The translations under genes were made by a program, and so were the position numbers. Below the pieces are notes generated by a model, which was not told the origin of the DNA, made no database searches, and was given only the letters and a program-made list of their open reading frames with translations. This document shows, in pieces, positions 17,129-27,157 of a stretch of 64,000 nucleotides of DNA (the stretch's first letter is position 1; each line of letters opens with the position of its first letter). This stretch comes from Thiobacillus denitrificans (GTDB lineage Bacteria; Pseudomonadota; Gammaproteobacteria; Burkholderiales; Thiobacillaceae): contig DHHQ01000020.1 of NCBI GenBank assembly GCA_002403375.1, forward strand, positions 62,001 through 126,000, read 5' to 3'.

Positions 17129-17917
17129 TTAATTGAGTCCCCGGAACATGAATGCGGTCAAAACGAAATCCAGCGCCAGCACGGCGAGGCTGGAGGTCAC
17201 CACGGTGCGCGTGGTGGCGCCCGACACCCCTTCGGCGGTCGGCGGCGCGTCGTAGCCCTCGAACAGCGCGATGGTGGTGATCGCGACGCCGAACACCACG
17301 CTCTTGATGACGCCGTTGAGAATGTCCTGGTCGAAGTCGACCGCGCTCTTCATCTGCGACCAGAACGCGCCCTCGTCGACGCCGATCAGCTGCACCCCGA
17401 CGAGATAGCCGCCGAAGATGCCCATCGCCGAGAACAGCGCGGCCAGCAGCGGCATCGAGATCACGCCGGCCCAGAAGCGCGGAGCGACCACGCGCGCGAT
17501 CGGGTCGACCGCCATCATTTCCATCGCGGAGAGCTGCTCGGTCGCCTTCATCAAGCCGATCTCGGCGGTGATCGCGGAGCCGGCGCGGCTGGCGAACAGC
17601 AGCGCGGCGACCACCGGGCCCAGCTCGCGCACCAGCGACAGCGCCACCAGGATGCCGAGCGCCTCCTCCGACCCGTAGGTCTGCAGCGTCTCGTAGCCCT
17701 GCAGACCGAGCACCATGCCGACGAACAGGCCCGACACCAGGATGATGACCAGCGACAGCACCCCGGTGAAGTACATCTCGCGGATGGTGAGACCGAAACG
17801 GCGGAACGCGGTGCCCGAGTGCAGCAGCATCACCACGAAGAAGCGTGCGGCGAAGCCGATGCGCCACACGCTCTGCAGCGTGCTGTGCCCGAGGTTCTCT
17901 ATCGTCTGTTTAAGCAC
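17129..17917 (-). CDS. mlaE: Mla transporter permease MlaE
   Basis: This 262-residue inner-membrane permease of the MlaE/YrbE family has five or six hydrophobic segments. The family signature is visible as LVRELGPVVAALLFASRAGSA followed by EIGLMKATEQLSAMEMMAVDP. It forms the dimeric core of the MlaFEDB phospholipid transporter. The start is GTG at 17917, inside the last codons of mlaF (8-base overlap), so translation is coupled. Confidence 0.95.
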   Translation of the reverse strand: MLKQTIENLGHSTLQSVWRIGFAARFFVVMLLHSGTAFRRFGLTIREMYFTGVLSLVIILVSGLFVGMVLGLQGYETLQTYGSEEALGILVALSLVRELGPVVAALLFASRAGSAITAEIGLMKATEQLSAMEMMAVDPIARVVAPRFWAGVISMPLLAALFSAMGIFGGYLVGVQLIGVDEGAFWSQMKSAVDFDQDILNGVIKSVVFGVAITTIALFEGYDAPPTAEGVSGATTRTVVTSSLAVLALDFVLTAFMFRGLN

Positions 17918-18722
17918 GCACTCCTCCGAGCCGCAAGTCGTCCGCGTAGGACGGCGCGGGATAATGGAACGGCACCGGCCCGTCGGCCTCGCCGTGCACG
18001 AACTGGTGCACGTAGGGCAGCCCGGAGGCGCGGATCTCGGCGGCGGTGCCTTCGGCGACGATCACCCCCTCCGAGACGAAATACACGTAGTCGACGATCT
18101 TCAGCGACTCCTGGACGTCGTGGGTCACCACCAGCGAGGTCAGCCCCAATGTGTCCGTCAGGCGGCGGATCAGGTTCCCGGTCACCCCCAGCGAGATCGG
18201 GTCGAGGCCGGCGAAGGGCTCGTCGTACATCACCAGCATCGGGTCGAGCGCGATCGCGCGCGCCAGGGCCACCCGCCGCGCCATGCCGCCGGAAAGCTCG
18301 GCCGGCATCAGCTGCGCCGCGCCGCGCAGACCGACCGCGTGCAGCTTCATCAGCACCAGGTCGCGGATCGTGTCCTCGGGCAGGTCGGTGTGCTCGCGCA
18401 GCTGGAACGCCACGTTGTCGAACACCGAGATGTCGGTGAACAGCGCGCCGAACTGGAACAGCATCCCCATCTTGCGGCGCAGGCGGTAGAGGCCGGCCGC
18501 ATCGAGCTCGCCGACCGACGCGCCGGCGACGCGCACCGTCCCCTGGCGGGCCCTGACCTGGCCGCCGATCAGACGCAGGAGCGTGGTTTTGCCGCAACCG
18601 CTGCTGCCCATGATGGCGATGACCTGGCCGCGCCGCGCGGTCAGGTTGATGCCCTTCAGAACCGGCCGGGCGCCATAGCCAAATACGACATCCTCGATTT
18701 CGACCAGATTGTCGTTGCTCAA
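17910..18722 (-). CDS. mlaF: Mla transporter ATPase MlaF
   Basis: This 270-residue ABC ATPase has Walker A GSSGCGKTTLLRLI near residue 39, signature ELSGGMARRVALARA near residue 140, Walker B LVMYDEPFAGLDPI and the H-loop VVTHDV. It powers phospholipid movement by MlaE. The first gene of the mla operon here, it appears to start with TTG at 18722 (SNDNLVEIEDVVFGYG); no ATG lies before the Walker A region. Confidence 0.94.
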   Translation of the reverse strand: MSNDNLVEIEDVVFGYGARPVLKGINLTARRGQVIAIMGSSGCGKTTLLRLIGGQVRARQGTVRVAGASVGELDAAGLYRLRRKMGMLFQFGALFTDISVFDNVAFQLREHTDLPEDTIRDLVLMKLHAVGLRGAAQLMPAELSGGMARRVALARAIALDPMLVMYDEPFAGLDPISLGVTGNLIRRLTDTLGLTSLVVTHDVQESLKIVDYVYFVSEGVIVAEGTAAEIRASGLPYVHQFVHGEADGPVPFHYPAPSYADDLRLGGVRA

Positions 18723-18809
18723 GAAATCCAGCCTGTATTTGTGTTGAGGGCGCCATTCTACCCAAGCCGGCGGCCCGCCACAGCCCTTGATGGTCTTTTT
18801 CGACCAGGC

Positions 18810-19259
18810 TCAGTAGCCCATGACCTGCACGAGGCTGAGCGCCTGCTCGAGCAGGCGAAGGTCGCCGCGCCGGCTGAAGACGTAGAGCGGCTCGCCGGTT
18901 TCCGCATGGCGGGCGATGCGCTGCGCGAGCTGGCGCAGGTCGGGCGCGTCGTCGAGCCACCAGACGTGGCGCTGTTCCCACTCCGGGGCGGCGAGCCGCA
19001 CCCGCTCCGAGGCGGGGATTGGCCCTGCTGCCGGCTCGAGCACGAAATGGAAGCCTTCGTGGGCATCGTGCAGCCACGCGTCCCACGTCGCGCCGGACGC
19101 GCCCTGCCACAAGGCCGCCGGCAGCCAGACCGCCTGGAAGCGGGTGGCGTAGTAGGAAAGCAGCCAGTCCTCGGGCAGGTCGTCAGGATAGAAGGCGCCG
19201 CGCCAGGCCGCGTGCTGCCAGCCGCTGGCGCCGACCAGCACGAGATTGGCCGCCGTCAT
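18810..19259 (-). CDS. short DUF72 (YecE)-like protein
   Basis: This 149-residue soluble protein begins LVLVGASGWQHAAWRGAFYPDDLPEDWLLSYYATRF, split here only by reading: the G-x-S-G-W, W-x-G-x-FYP and YYA motifs are the opening of DUF72 proteins, a TIM-barrel family of unknown function. Usual members have about 240-300 residues with conserved catalytic-looking motifs in the second half, which this one lacks. It may be a domain-reduced paralogue. It starts nine bases after the cysS stop and is probably cotranscribed with it. Confidence 0.6.
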   Translation of the reverse strand: MTAANLVLVGASGWQHAAWRGAFYPDDLPEDWLLSYYATRFQAVWLPAALWQGASGATWDAWLHDAHEGFHFVLEPAAGPIPASERVRLAAPEWEQRHVWWLDDAPDLRQLAQRIARHAETGEPLYVFSRRGDLRLLEQALSLVQVMGY

Positions 19260-19268
19260 GGCGCGATC

Positions 19269-20633
<1,365 letters not shown>

Positions 20634-20741
20634 CGGTGCGAGCAGGCGGCGAACGGTGGCGACGGCGGGAAGCGCGGCGCTGTCTCGGCCGGGGCGATGT
20701 TGCTAGAATGCCGGCTTCCCAGGATGATCCGAGCATATCAC

Positions 20742-21302
20742 ATGGCCCTGCCACGTTTCCTCGCCGCCGTTGCCGCCAGCGTCGTGCTCGCCACCGGCCC
20801 GGCACTCGCCGACGAGATCGGGGACATCCGCACCCAGTTCCAGCAGGGCGACCTCGCCGGTGCGCTGGAGCGCGCCGACCGCTACCTCGCCGCGCATCCC
20901 GAAAACGCCCAGGCGCGCTTCCTCAAGAGCCTGATCCTCGCCGACCAGGGCAAGCCCGAGGACGCGATCGCGGTGCTCGACGCGCTCAGCGACGACTACC
21001 CCGAACTTCCCGAGCCCTACAACAACCTGGCCGTGATCCATGCCGCCCAGGGACGCTACGCGCTCGCCCTCGCCATGCTCGAGAAGGCCCTCCTCGCCCA
21101 TCCCGGCCACGCCATCGCGCACGAGAACCTCGGCGACATCCATGCCAGACTGGCGGCAGCCGCGTACGAGAAGGCGGCGGCGCTCGACGACAGGAACACG
21201 ACGGCGAAAATCAAGGTCGCGCAGATGCGCGCCCTGCTCGAGAAGCAGGCGCTCGACCCGGCCCCTGCGCCGTTCCTCGAGAATCCGCCGCCCGCCAGAT
21301 AG
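20742..21302 (+). CDS. periplasmic TPR-repeat protein
   Basis: This 186-residue protein has a signal peptide (MALPRFLAAVAASVVLATGPALA) and a mature part of about four TPR-like repeats, such as GDLAGALERADRYLAAHPENAQARF and PEPYNNLAVIHAAQGRYALALAMLEKAL. TPR proteins serve as scaffolds; no partner can be named. The ATG at 20742 gives the best signal peptide; an in-frame ATG at 20724 is possible. It heads a short plus-strand group with ppiB and lpxH, 69 bases before ppiB. Confidence 0.8.
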   Translation: MALPRFLAAVAASVVLATGPALADEIGDIRTQFQQGDLAGALERADRYLAAHPENAQARFLKSLILADQGKPEDAIAVLDALSDDYPELPEPYNNLAVIHAAQGRYALALAMLEKALLAHPGHAIAHENLGDIHARLAAAAYEKAAALDDRNTTAKIKVAQMRALLEKQALDPAPAPFLENPPPAR

Positions 21303-21371
21303 CCCCCGCATCCGGCCGGCCGCGCGGTCGCCGGGATATCATTTCACCCACCCTCAACCTCAAGGACACCC

Positions 21372-21863
21372 ATGGTCAAGCTGCACACCTCCCTCGGCAC
21401 CATCACCCTCGAACTCGACGCCGCCAAGGCACCCAAGACGGTGGAGAACTTCCTGCAATACGTGCGCGACGGCTTCTACGACGGCACGATCTTCCACCGC
21501 GTGATCGACGGCTTCATGATCCAGGGCGGCGGCATGGAGTCCGGCATGGGGCAGAAGCCGACCCGCGCGCCGGTCGAGAACGAGGCGTCGAACGGCCTGA
21601 AGAACGACGCCTACACCATCGCGATGGCGCGCACCCCCAACCCGAACTCGGCGACCGCGCAGTTCTTCATCAACGTCGCCAACAACAGCTTCCTCAACTT
21701 CACCGCGCCGACCCCGCAGGGCTACGGCTACGCCGTGTTCGGCAAGGTCGTCGAGGGCATGGACGTGGTCGACGCGATCAAGAAGGTGAAGACCGGCAAC
21801 CGCGCCGGCCACCAGGACGTGCCGCTGGAAGACGTGGTCATCACCAAGGCGGAAATCGTCTGA
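21372..21863 (+). CDS. ppiB: cytoplasmic peptidyl-prolyl cis-trans isomerase (cyclophilin B type)
   Basis: This 163-residue cyclophilin has no signal peptide. The active-site core FHRVIDGFMIQGGG (with the catalytic Arg), then QFFINVANNSFLNF and the substrate-pocket GYAVFGKVVEGMDVV, are clear. It speeds isomerisation of X-Pro bonds during protein folding. Length and lack of signal match E. coli PpiB rather than PpiA. It lies 22 bases before the lpxH start, the same pairing as in many Proteobacteria. Confidence 0.95.
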   Translation: MVKLHTSLGTITLELDAAKAPKTVENFLQYVRDGFYDGTIFHRVIDGFMIQGGGMESGMGQKPTRAPVENEASNGLKNDAYTIAMARTPNPNSATAQFFINVANNSFLNFTAPTPQGYGYAVFGKVVEGMDVVDAIKKVKTGNRAGHQDVPLEDVVITKAEIV

Positions 21864-21885
21864 CCCACCGGTGGGCACGACTTCG

Positions 21886-22620
21886 ATGCCGGGTGCAGGC
21901 CGCACGTTCTTCGTCGCCGACCTGCACCTCACCGACGAACGCCCGGCCGCGACCGGGCGTTTTTTTCGCTTTCTCGAGGAAGACGTCGCCGGCGCCGACG
22001 CACTCTACATCCTGGGCGACCTGTTCGAGGCCTGGACCGGCGACGACCACGACGAGGCGGTCGCGCACGACACCGCGCGCCGGCTGAAGGCGCTCGCCGA
22101 CGCCGGCACGCCTGTGTACTTCATGCACGGCAACCGCGACTTCATGCTGGCGGCGCGCTACGCCGGGCGGTCCGGCATGACGCTGCTCGCCGACCCCGCG
22201 CGCGTCGACCTCTACGGCGTGCCGACGCTGCTGATGCACGGCGACACGCTGTGCACCGACGACACCGCCTACCAGCGCTTCCGCCGCCGCGTGCGCCATC
22301 CGGCGACGCTCGCGCTTTTGCGGATGCTGCCGCAGGCGCTGCGCCGGCGCCTGGCGCGCCAGGCGCGCGCCGGCAGCCAGGCGGCCAAGGCGGAGAAGCC
22401 CGCCGAGATCATGGACGTGAACGATGCGGAAGTGGTGCGCGTGCTGCGCGAACGGCAGGTGGGACGGCTGATCCACGGCCATACCCACCGCCCGGCGCGG
22501 CACGTCCATGCCGTCGACGGCCGCGAATGCGAACGCTGGGTGGTGCCGGACTGGTATGCGCGCTGGGGCTACGTGGTGTGCGACGCCGGCGGATGCTCGC
22601 TGCGGCTGGAAAATCTATGA
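21886..22620 (+). CDS. lpxH: UDP-2,3-diacylglucosamine diphosphatase
   Basis: This calcineurin-like metallophosphoesterase of about 244 residues hydrolyses UDP-2,3-diacylglucosamine to lipid X in lipid A synthesis. Metal-binding motifs are visible in order: DLHL, GDLFEAW, GNRDF, MHGDTLC and HGHTHRP. I prefer the ATG at 21886; a GTG at 21871 would add five residues. The last six bases overlap the 3' end of the convergent minus-strand gene, so the two transcripts meet tail to tail. Confidence 0.95.
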   Translation: MPGAGRTFFVADLHLTDERPAATGRFFRFLEEDVAGADALYILGDLFEAWTGDDHDEAVAHDTARRLKALADAGTPVYFMHGNRDFMLAARYAGRSGMTLLADPARVDLYGVPTLLMHGDTLCTDDTAYQRFRRRVRHPATLALLRMLPQALRRRLARQARAGSQAAKAEKPAEIMDVNDAEVVRVLRERQVGRLIHGHTHRPARHVHAVDGRECERWVVPDWYARWGYVVCDAGGCSLRLENL

Positions 22621-23265
22621 CGGCGCGTTGATCGCCGTCAGCCCGTCGGGCACGCGGAACAGCTCGGGCTGCAGCGGCTCGCGCGATTCGCCTTCGAAGC
22701 GCCGCGTGCGCCCGCCGAACTCGCGCGCCTCGAGCGGCAGGCCGAGCTCGAGCGTAGTGCCGGATTCCCACACCTGGTTCGCCAGATCGCAGTCGTGCTG
22801 CATCTCGGGCGGCGAATCCTTCCAGACGCGGTACTGCGTCGCGGCCAGCACGGCATTCAGCTCGGCCATCGCGCGCGCCGCGTCCGGCACGGCCGCCGCC
22901 GCGGCGACGCCCTCGCTGCACACCACGCCGTCGACGATCAGCCGGAAGCGCCGGGTGCCGGGCGCGCCCGCCTCGGACGCCAGCCGCGCTTTCCAGCCGG
23001 CAGGCTTCGCCGGCAGCGTGCCGCGGCCGAACACCATCGCCACGCCGGCCCCGCGCATGATGTTGACGACCTCGCGGCGGCGGCGGTCGAGCAGAACGAA
23101 GTCGCCGCCGTCCTCGCCGCCGTCCATGCGCAGGAAGTCCGCAGTGACGAGGAGGCGCGTCGGGTAAGGCGGATCGCCGGGATCCTGGTCGACGTAGCGC
23201 ACGACCGCCATGTCGGCGGCGTGCGCCGCGCCCGTCGCAAGCAGCAGCCCGAGCAGCGCCTTCAT
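22615..23265 (-). CDS. periplasmic protein of unknown function
   Basis: This 216-residue protein starts with signal peptide MKALLGLLLATGAAHA. The mature part begins with VVRYVDQDPGDPPYPTRLLV, continues with FLRMDGGEDGGDFVLLDRRRREVVNIM, a beta-rich pattern like an outer-membrane-lipoprotein-carrier-type or DUF4412-like fold, and ends with charged segments. I do not recognise the family. The ATG overlaps the metZ stop as ATGA, so it is translated with metZ, but no link to methionine synthesis is evident. Its stop overlaps that of the convergent lpxH. Confidence 0.72.
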   Translation of the reverse strand: MKALLGLLLATGAAHAADMAVVRYVDQDPGDPPYPTRLLVTADFLRMDGGEDGGDFVLLDRRRREVVNIMRGAGVAMVFGRGTLPAKPAGWKARLASEAGAPGTRRFRLIVDGVVCSEGVAAAAAVPDAARAMAELNAVLAATQYRVWKDSPPEMQHDCDLANQVWESGTTLELGLPLEAREFGGRTRRFEGESREPLQPELFRVPDGLTAINAPS

Positions 23266-24434
23266 CCTGCGAGCCCGCGTGCGAGGTCGGCCTCGATGTC
23301 GGCGACCGCCTCCAGGCCGACCGCGATCCGCACCAGTCCGTCGCCGATCCCGGCCGCGGCGCGCTGTTCCGGCGTCATGCGGCTGTGCGTGGTGGTCGCC
23401 GGGTGGGTGATCGTGGTCTTGGTGTCGCCGAGGTTGGCAGTGATCGACAGCAGCCTCGTCGCGTCGATCAGCTTCCACGCCGCTTCCTGGCCGCCCTTCA
23501 ACTCGAACGCGACGATGCCGCCGCCGGTCTTCTGCTGCGCCATCGCCAGTTCGTGCTGCGGATGCGACGGCAGCCCGGGATACAGCACGCGCGCGACCTG
23601 CGGCTGCGCCTCGAGCCACTGCGCGAGCGCCAGCGCGTTCCGCGAATGCGCGTCCATGCGGATCGGCAACGTCTCCAGGCCCTTGAGGATCACCCAGGCG
23701 TTGAACGCAGACAGCGTCGGCCCGGCGGTGCGCAGGAAGGTGTAGACGCCCTCCATCAGGTCCTTCTTGCCGAGCACCGCGCCGCCGAGCACCCTGCCCT
23801 GGCCGTCGAGATACTTGGTCGCGGAGTGGATCACGATGTCGGCGCCGAGCTCGAGCGGCTTCTGCAGCGCCGGCGAGCAGAAGCAGTTGTCGACCGCGAG
23901 CCAGGCGCCGGCTTCATGGGCGATGGCGGCGAGCGCGCGGATGTCGCTCACTTCGGTGAGCGGGTTCGAGGGCGACTCGACGAAGAACAGCCTGGTGTTG
24001 GGCCTCAGCGCCGCGCGCCACTCGGCCGGGTCGGTCGGCGACACGTAGGTCGTCTCGATGCCGAAGCGGCCGAGGATGTTGGAGAACAGCTGGACCGTCG
24101 AGCCGAAGATCGAGCGCGAAGCGACGACGTGCTCGCCGGCCTTCATCAGCCCCATCACGGTCGCCAGGATCGCCGCCATGCCGGAGGCGAACGCGACGCA
24201 GCGCTCGGCGCCTTCGAGCGCCGCGAGCCGCGCTTCCATCATCTGCACCGTCGGGTTGGTGAAGCGCGCGTAGATCGGCCCGGGCTGCTCGCCCTTGAAG
24301 CGGGCCGCCGCCTCGGCAGCGCTGCCGAACACGAAGCTGGAGGTGAGGAACATCGCCTCCGAGTGCTCGTTGAACTGGCTGCGCACGGTGCCGGCGCGCA
24401 CCGCCAGCGTCTCAAGATCGTATTCTTCGTTCAT
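23262..24434 (-). CDS. metZ: O-succinylhomoserine sulfhydrylase
   Basis: This 390-residue PLP enzyme of the Cys/Met-metabolism family makes homocysteine directly from O-succinylhomoserine and sulfide. It shows PGPIYARFTNPTVQMME, the FASGMAAI loop, VDNCFCSPALQKPLELGADIV and the PLP-binding Lys in HSATKYLDGQGRVLGG. Start MNEEYDLETLAVRAG at 24434 lies just after a terminator hairpin, which rules out the longer open frame upstream. MetZ is the usual assignment for this subfamily next to purF in Pseudomonas and Betaproteobacteria. Confidence 0.93.
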   Translation of the reverse strand: MNEEYDLETLAVRAGTVRSQFNEHSEAMFLTSSFVFGSAAEAAARFKGEQPGPIYARFTNPTVQMMEARLAALEGAERCVAFASGMAAILATVMGLMKAGEHVVASRSIFGSTVQLFSNILGRFGIETTYVSPTDPAEWRAALRPNTRLFFVESPSNPLTEVSDIRALAAIAHEAGAWLAVDNCFCSPALQKPLELGADIVIHSATKYLDGQGRVLGGAVLGKKDLMEGVYTFLRTAGPTLSAFNAWVILKGLETLPIRMDAHSRNALALAQWLEAQPQVARVLYPGLPSHPQHELAMAQQKTGGGIVAFELKGGQEAAWKLIDATRLLSITANLGDTKTTITHPATTTHSRMTPEQRAAAGIGDGLVRIAVGLEAVADIEADLARGLAG

Positions 24435-24449
24435 CTCGGGTTCCAGAAA

Positions 24450-24482
24450 ACAAAAACCCCGAACGGCGAGCGCGGCTCGGGG
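24450..24482 (-). terminator. rho-independent terminator after purF
   Basis: On the minus strand a stem of CCCCGA/TCGGGG (24457-24462 with 24477-24482), extended by a GC-rich loop region, is followed by TTTTTG and a further T run. It lies about 52 bases after the purF stop and just before the metZ start, so it ends or attenuates the long trp-accD-purF transcript and separates metZ. Confidence 0.85.
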
Positions 24483-24533
24483 CTTGCGATTCAAATCGGT
24501 GCCGGGCCAATTTACGCCCGGCGCCTGCGGCGG

Positions 24534-26054
24534 TCAACCGCCGGTCGCGAGGTTGAGGTCGAGCTGCTGGGTCGACAGCGCCGACGGCGGCGGCGTCTCG
24601 CCGTTGCGCACCGCCTCGACGTAGGCGAGGTACTCGGGCGTGACGTCGCCGGTGATGTAGCGCCCGTCGAAGCACGAGGTGTCGAAGTCGGCGATCGCCG
24701 GGTTGCCTGCGCGCACCGCCGCGATCATCGCGTCGAGGTCCTGGTAGACGAGCGCGTCGCAGCCGATCTCGCGCGCGATGTCCTCATCGCTGCGGCCGTT
24801 GGCGATCAGCTCGTTGCGGGTCGGCATGTCGATGCCGTAGACGTTGGAGTAGCGCACCGGCGGCGAGGCCGACGCGAAGTACACCTGCTCGGCGCCGGCG
24901 TCGCGCGCCATCTGCACGATCTCGCGGCTGGTCGTGCCACGCACGATCGAGTCGTCGACCAGCAGCACGTTCTTGCCCTTGAACTCCTCGCCGATCGCGT
25001 TGAGCTTCTGGCGCACCGACTTCTTGCGCAGCGCCTGCCCGGGCATGATGAAGGTGCGGCCGATGTAGCGGTTCTTGATGAAGCCCTCGCGGTACGGCAC
25101 GTTCAGGTGGTTGGCCAGCTGCAGCGCCGACGGGCGGCTGGTGTCGGGGATCGGGATCACCACGTCGATCTTCAGGTGCGCGAACTCGCGCTTGATCTTC
25201 TCGGCGAGCGACACGCCCATCGCCAGCCGGGTGCTGTAGACCGACACGCCGTCCATGACCGAGTCCGGACGCGCGAGATAGACGTACTCGAAGATGCAGG
25301 GATTGAGCACTGCGTGGTCGCTGCACACGCGGCTGTGCAGGCGCCGCTCGTAGTCGATGAACACGGCCTCGCCCGGCGCGACGTCGCGCAGCAGGCGGAA
25401 GCCGAGGGCGTCGATCGCCACGCTTTCGGAGGCGATGATGTACTCGTGCGGGGTCGCCTGCTCGTTGATGCCGATCACCAGCGGGCGGATGCCGTGGGGA
25501 TCGCGGAACGCCAGCAGGCCGTAGCCGGCGATGAAGGCGACCACCGCGTAGGCGCCCTTGCAGCGCGCGTGGACCGCGGACACCGCGCCGAAGATCGCCT
25601 CGAGACTCAACTGGCGTCCGGTGGTGCGCACCTGCAGCTCGTGCGCGAGCACGTTCAGCAGCACCTCGGAATCCGAGTTGGTGTTGACGTGGCGCAGGTC
25701 GGTGCGGAACAGCGATTCCTTGAGCTCGTGGGTGTTGGTGAGGTTGCCGTTGTGGCCGAGCACGATGCCGTACGGCGAATTCACGTAGAACGGCTGCGAC
25801 TCAGCGGACGACGAGGCGCTGCCGGCGGTGGGATAGCGCACGTGCGCCACGCCCATGTCGCCGAGCAGGTTGCGCATGTCGCGGGTGCGGAAGACGTCGC
25901 GCGCCAGCCCCTGCCCCTTGTGCATGTGGAAACGGCTTTCCTCCGCCGTCACGATGCCGGCGGCATCCTGGCCGCGATGCTGCAACACCATCAACCCGTC
26001 GTACAAGAGCTGATTAACCGCCGTATTGGCAACGACTCCGATTACCCCGCACAT
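24534..26054 (-). CDS. purF: amidophosphoribosyltransferase
   Basis: This 506-residue enzyme makes phosphoribosylamine from PRPP and glutamine, the first step of purine synthesis. The start must be the ATG at 26054, because removal of Met exposes the catalytic nucleophile Cys2 in MCGVIGVVAN; an upstream GTG would bury it. The N-terminal class II glutaminase half shows GHNGNLTNT, and the C-terminal half has the PRPP loop VLLVDDSIVRGTTS near residue 360. It follows cvpA by 21 bases, the classic cvpA-purF pair. Confidence 0.97.
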   Translation of the reverse strand: MCGVIGVVANTAVNQLLYDGLMVLQHRGQDAAGIVTAEESRFHMHKGQGLARDVFRTRDMRNLLGDMGVAHVRYPTAGSASSSAESQPFYVNSPYGIVLGHNGNLTNTHELKESLFRTDLRHVNTNSDSEVLLNVLAHELQVRTTGRQLSLEAIFGAVSAVHARCKGAYAVVAFIAGYGLLAFRDPHGIRPLVIGINEQATPHEYIIASESVAIDALGFRLLRDVAPGEAVFIDYERRLHSRVCSDHAVLNPCIFEYVYLARPDSVMDGVSVYSTRLAMGVSLAEKIKREFAHLKIDVVIPIPDTSRPSALQLANHLNVPYREGFIKNRYIGRTFIMPGQALRKKSVRQKLNAIGEEFKGKNVLLVDDSIVRGTTSREIVQMARDAGAEQVYFASASPPVRYSNVYGIDMPTRNELIANGRSDEDIAREIGCDALVYQDLDAMIAAVRAGNPAIADFDTSCFDGRYITGDVTPEYLAYVEAVRNGETPPPSALSTQQLDLNLATGG

Positions 26055-26075
26055 GCTGTGCACCCATCCATAAAG

Positions 26076-26567
26076 TTATTCAAAGCGAATGTATTTCGCC
26101 ACGTCCTCGGGCAGCAGCGGCAACGCCAGCTGCGCCATCAACTGCAGGCCCTCCGCGGTCGAGGCCTGTTTCCAGAACTCGGTGCGCGGCAGCGAGGTCA
26201 GTCCGGCCGCGAGCGTCAGGCCGACCAGGATCACCACCCCCTTGGCCAGCCCCACCACGCCGCCGAACAGCCTGTCGGCAGTCCCCATGCCGGCCGCCTT
26301 GACCAGCGAAGCCAGGGCGTGGCCCAGCAGCAGCATGCCGATCAGCACCAGCAGGAAAATCACCGCGAAGGCGGCGAAATAGCGGATCGCGGGCGTTTCG
26401 ACCCCGATCGGCAACAGCGGCTCCAGCGGCACCGCGCCCCACCGTCCGGCCACGAAGGCCAGGATCCAGGCCGCCATCGAGAACAGCGTATCGACCATGC
26501 CGCGCATCAGGCCGGCGACCACGGTAAAGACCAGCACCAGCAGCACGATGATGTCGAGCACGCTCAC
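26076..26567 (-). CDS. cvpA: colicin V production protein family (CvpA)
   Basis: This 163-residue inner-membrane protein has four hydrophobic segments and the CvpA opening VLDIIVLLVLVFTVVAGLMRGMVDTLFSMAAW. The family is linked to colicin V export and envelope integrity; the molecular role is not settled. The start is GTG at 26567, overlapping the dedD stop as GTGA. It directly precedes purF, the conserved arrangement. Confidence 0.92.
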   Translation of the reverse strand: MSVLDIIVLLVLVFTVVAGLMRGMVDTLFSMAAWILAFVAGRWGAVPLEPLLPIGVETPAIRYFAAFAVIFLLVLIGMLLLGHALASLVKAAGMGTADRLFGGVVGLAKGVVILVGLTLAAGLTSLPRTEFWKQASTAEGLQLMAQLALPLLPEDVAKYIRFE

Positions 26568-27157
26568 TTCGCGAGCACCTTGCCCCCGTCGATGCCGTTC
26601 TCGGCCAGCTTGACCGCGGCCGCCGCGGCGGCTTCGCGCGATTGGTAGGGACCGACACGCACGCGCGTGAGCCCGTTGTACTTGTCGGTATACGCCTGGA
26701 AGCCCGCCAGCACCGCGCGGCCCTTGAGCGCATCGGCCTTGGCCGCGTCGGACAGGGCGGCCAGCTGCACCACGAACTGCTCGCCCGCCGCAGGCCTGGG
26801 CTGTGCCACGACGGCCGGCGACGGCTGCGGTTTGGGCACAGGTTTGACCGCTTCGGCCTTGGCCGGTTCAGGCCTGGGGGCGGGTTTGGGAAGCGGTCGG
26901 GGCTCAGGCGCGGGCTCGGCTTGCGGCGCGGGCTCGGGCGCGCGCGGCGCCTCGGGCGCGTCTGCCGGGGCCGGCAGCGGTGCGGTGGCGGGCTCGGCTG
27001 CGGGCGGCATGCGCACCGCCAGCGGGCTCGCCGGCGGCGGCTCGTCCTCGAGCAGCAGCGGCAGCACGATCACGGCCAGCAGCATCAGCGCGACTGCGCC
27101 GATCAGGCGGCGCCGGGCGCGGCGTTTGAGGTCATTTTCACTGCTGGGTGGCGGCAT
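26564..27157 (-). CDS. dedD: SPOR-domain protein, DedD-like
   Basis: This 197-residue protein has a basic cytoplasmic N-terminus, one membrane helix (LIGAVALMLLAVIVLPLLL, residues 18-36), a periplasmic Pro/Ala/Glu-rich linker of about 80 residues and a C-terminal SPOR domain (EQFVVQLAALSDAAKADALKG to RVRVGPYQSREAAAAAAVKL). SPOR domains bind denuded glycan strands at the septum, so it is a likely cell-division protein. It overlaps folC by 20 bases and cvpA by four. Confidence 0.92.
   Translation of the reverse strand: MPPPSSENDLKRRARRRLIGAVALMLLAVIVLPLLLEDEPPPASPLAVRMPPAAEPATAPLPAPADAPEAPRAPEPAPQAEPAPEPRPLPKPAPRPEPAKAEAVKPVPKPQPSPAVVAQPRPAAGEQFVVQLAALSDAAKADALKGRAVLAGFQAYTDKYNGLTRVRVGPYQSREAAAAAAVKLAENGIDGGKVLAK

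Noticed and set aside
24434..24494. A longer N-terminus for metZ up to 24494
   Set aside because: The extra codons run through the terminator stem and T run of purF, and family homology begins at the ATG at 24434.
26055..26063. A GTG start for purF three codons upstream
   Set aside because: The catalytic cysteine must become the N-terminal residue after Met removal, which only the ATG at 26054 allows.
23385..26648. A plus-strand open frame of over 1,000 codons opposite metZ, purF and cvpA
   Set aside because: Its translation is His/Arg/Gln-rich low complexity, the mirror image of real codons, and the minus-strand genes are certain.
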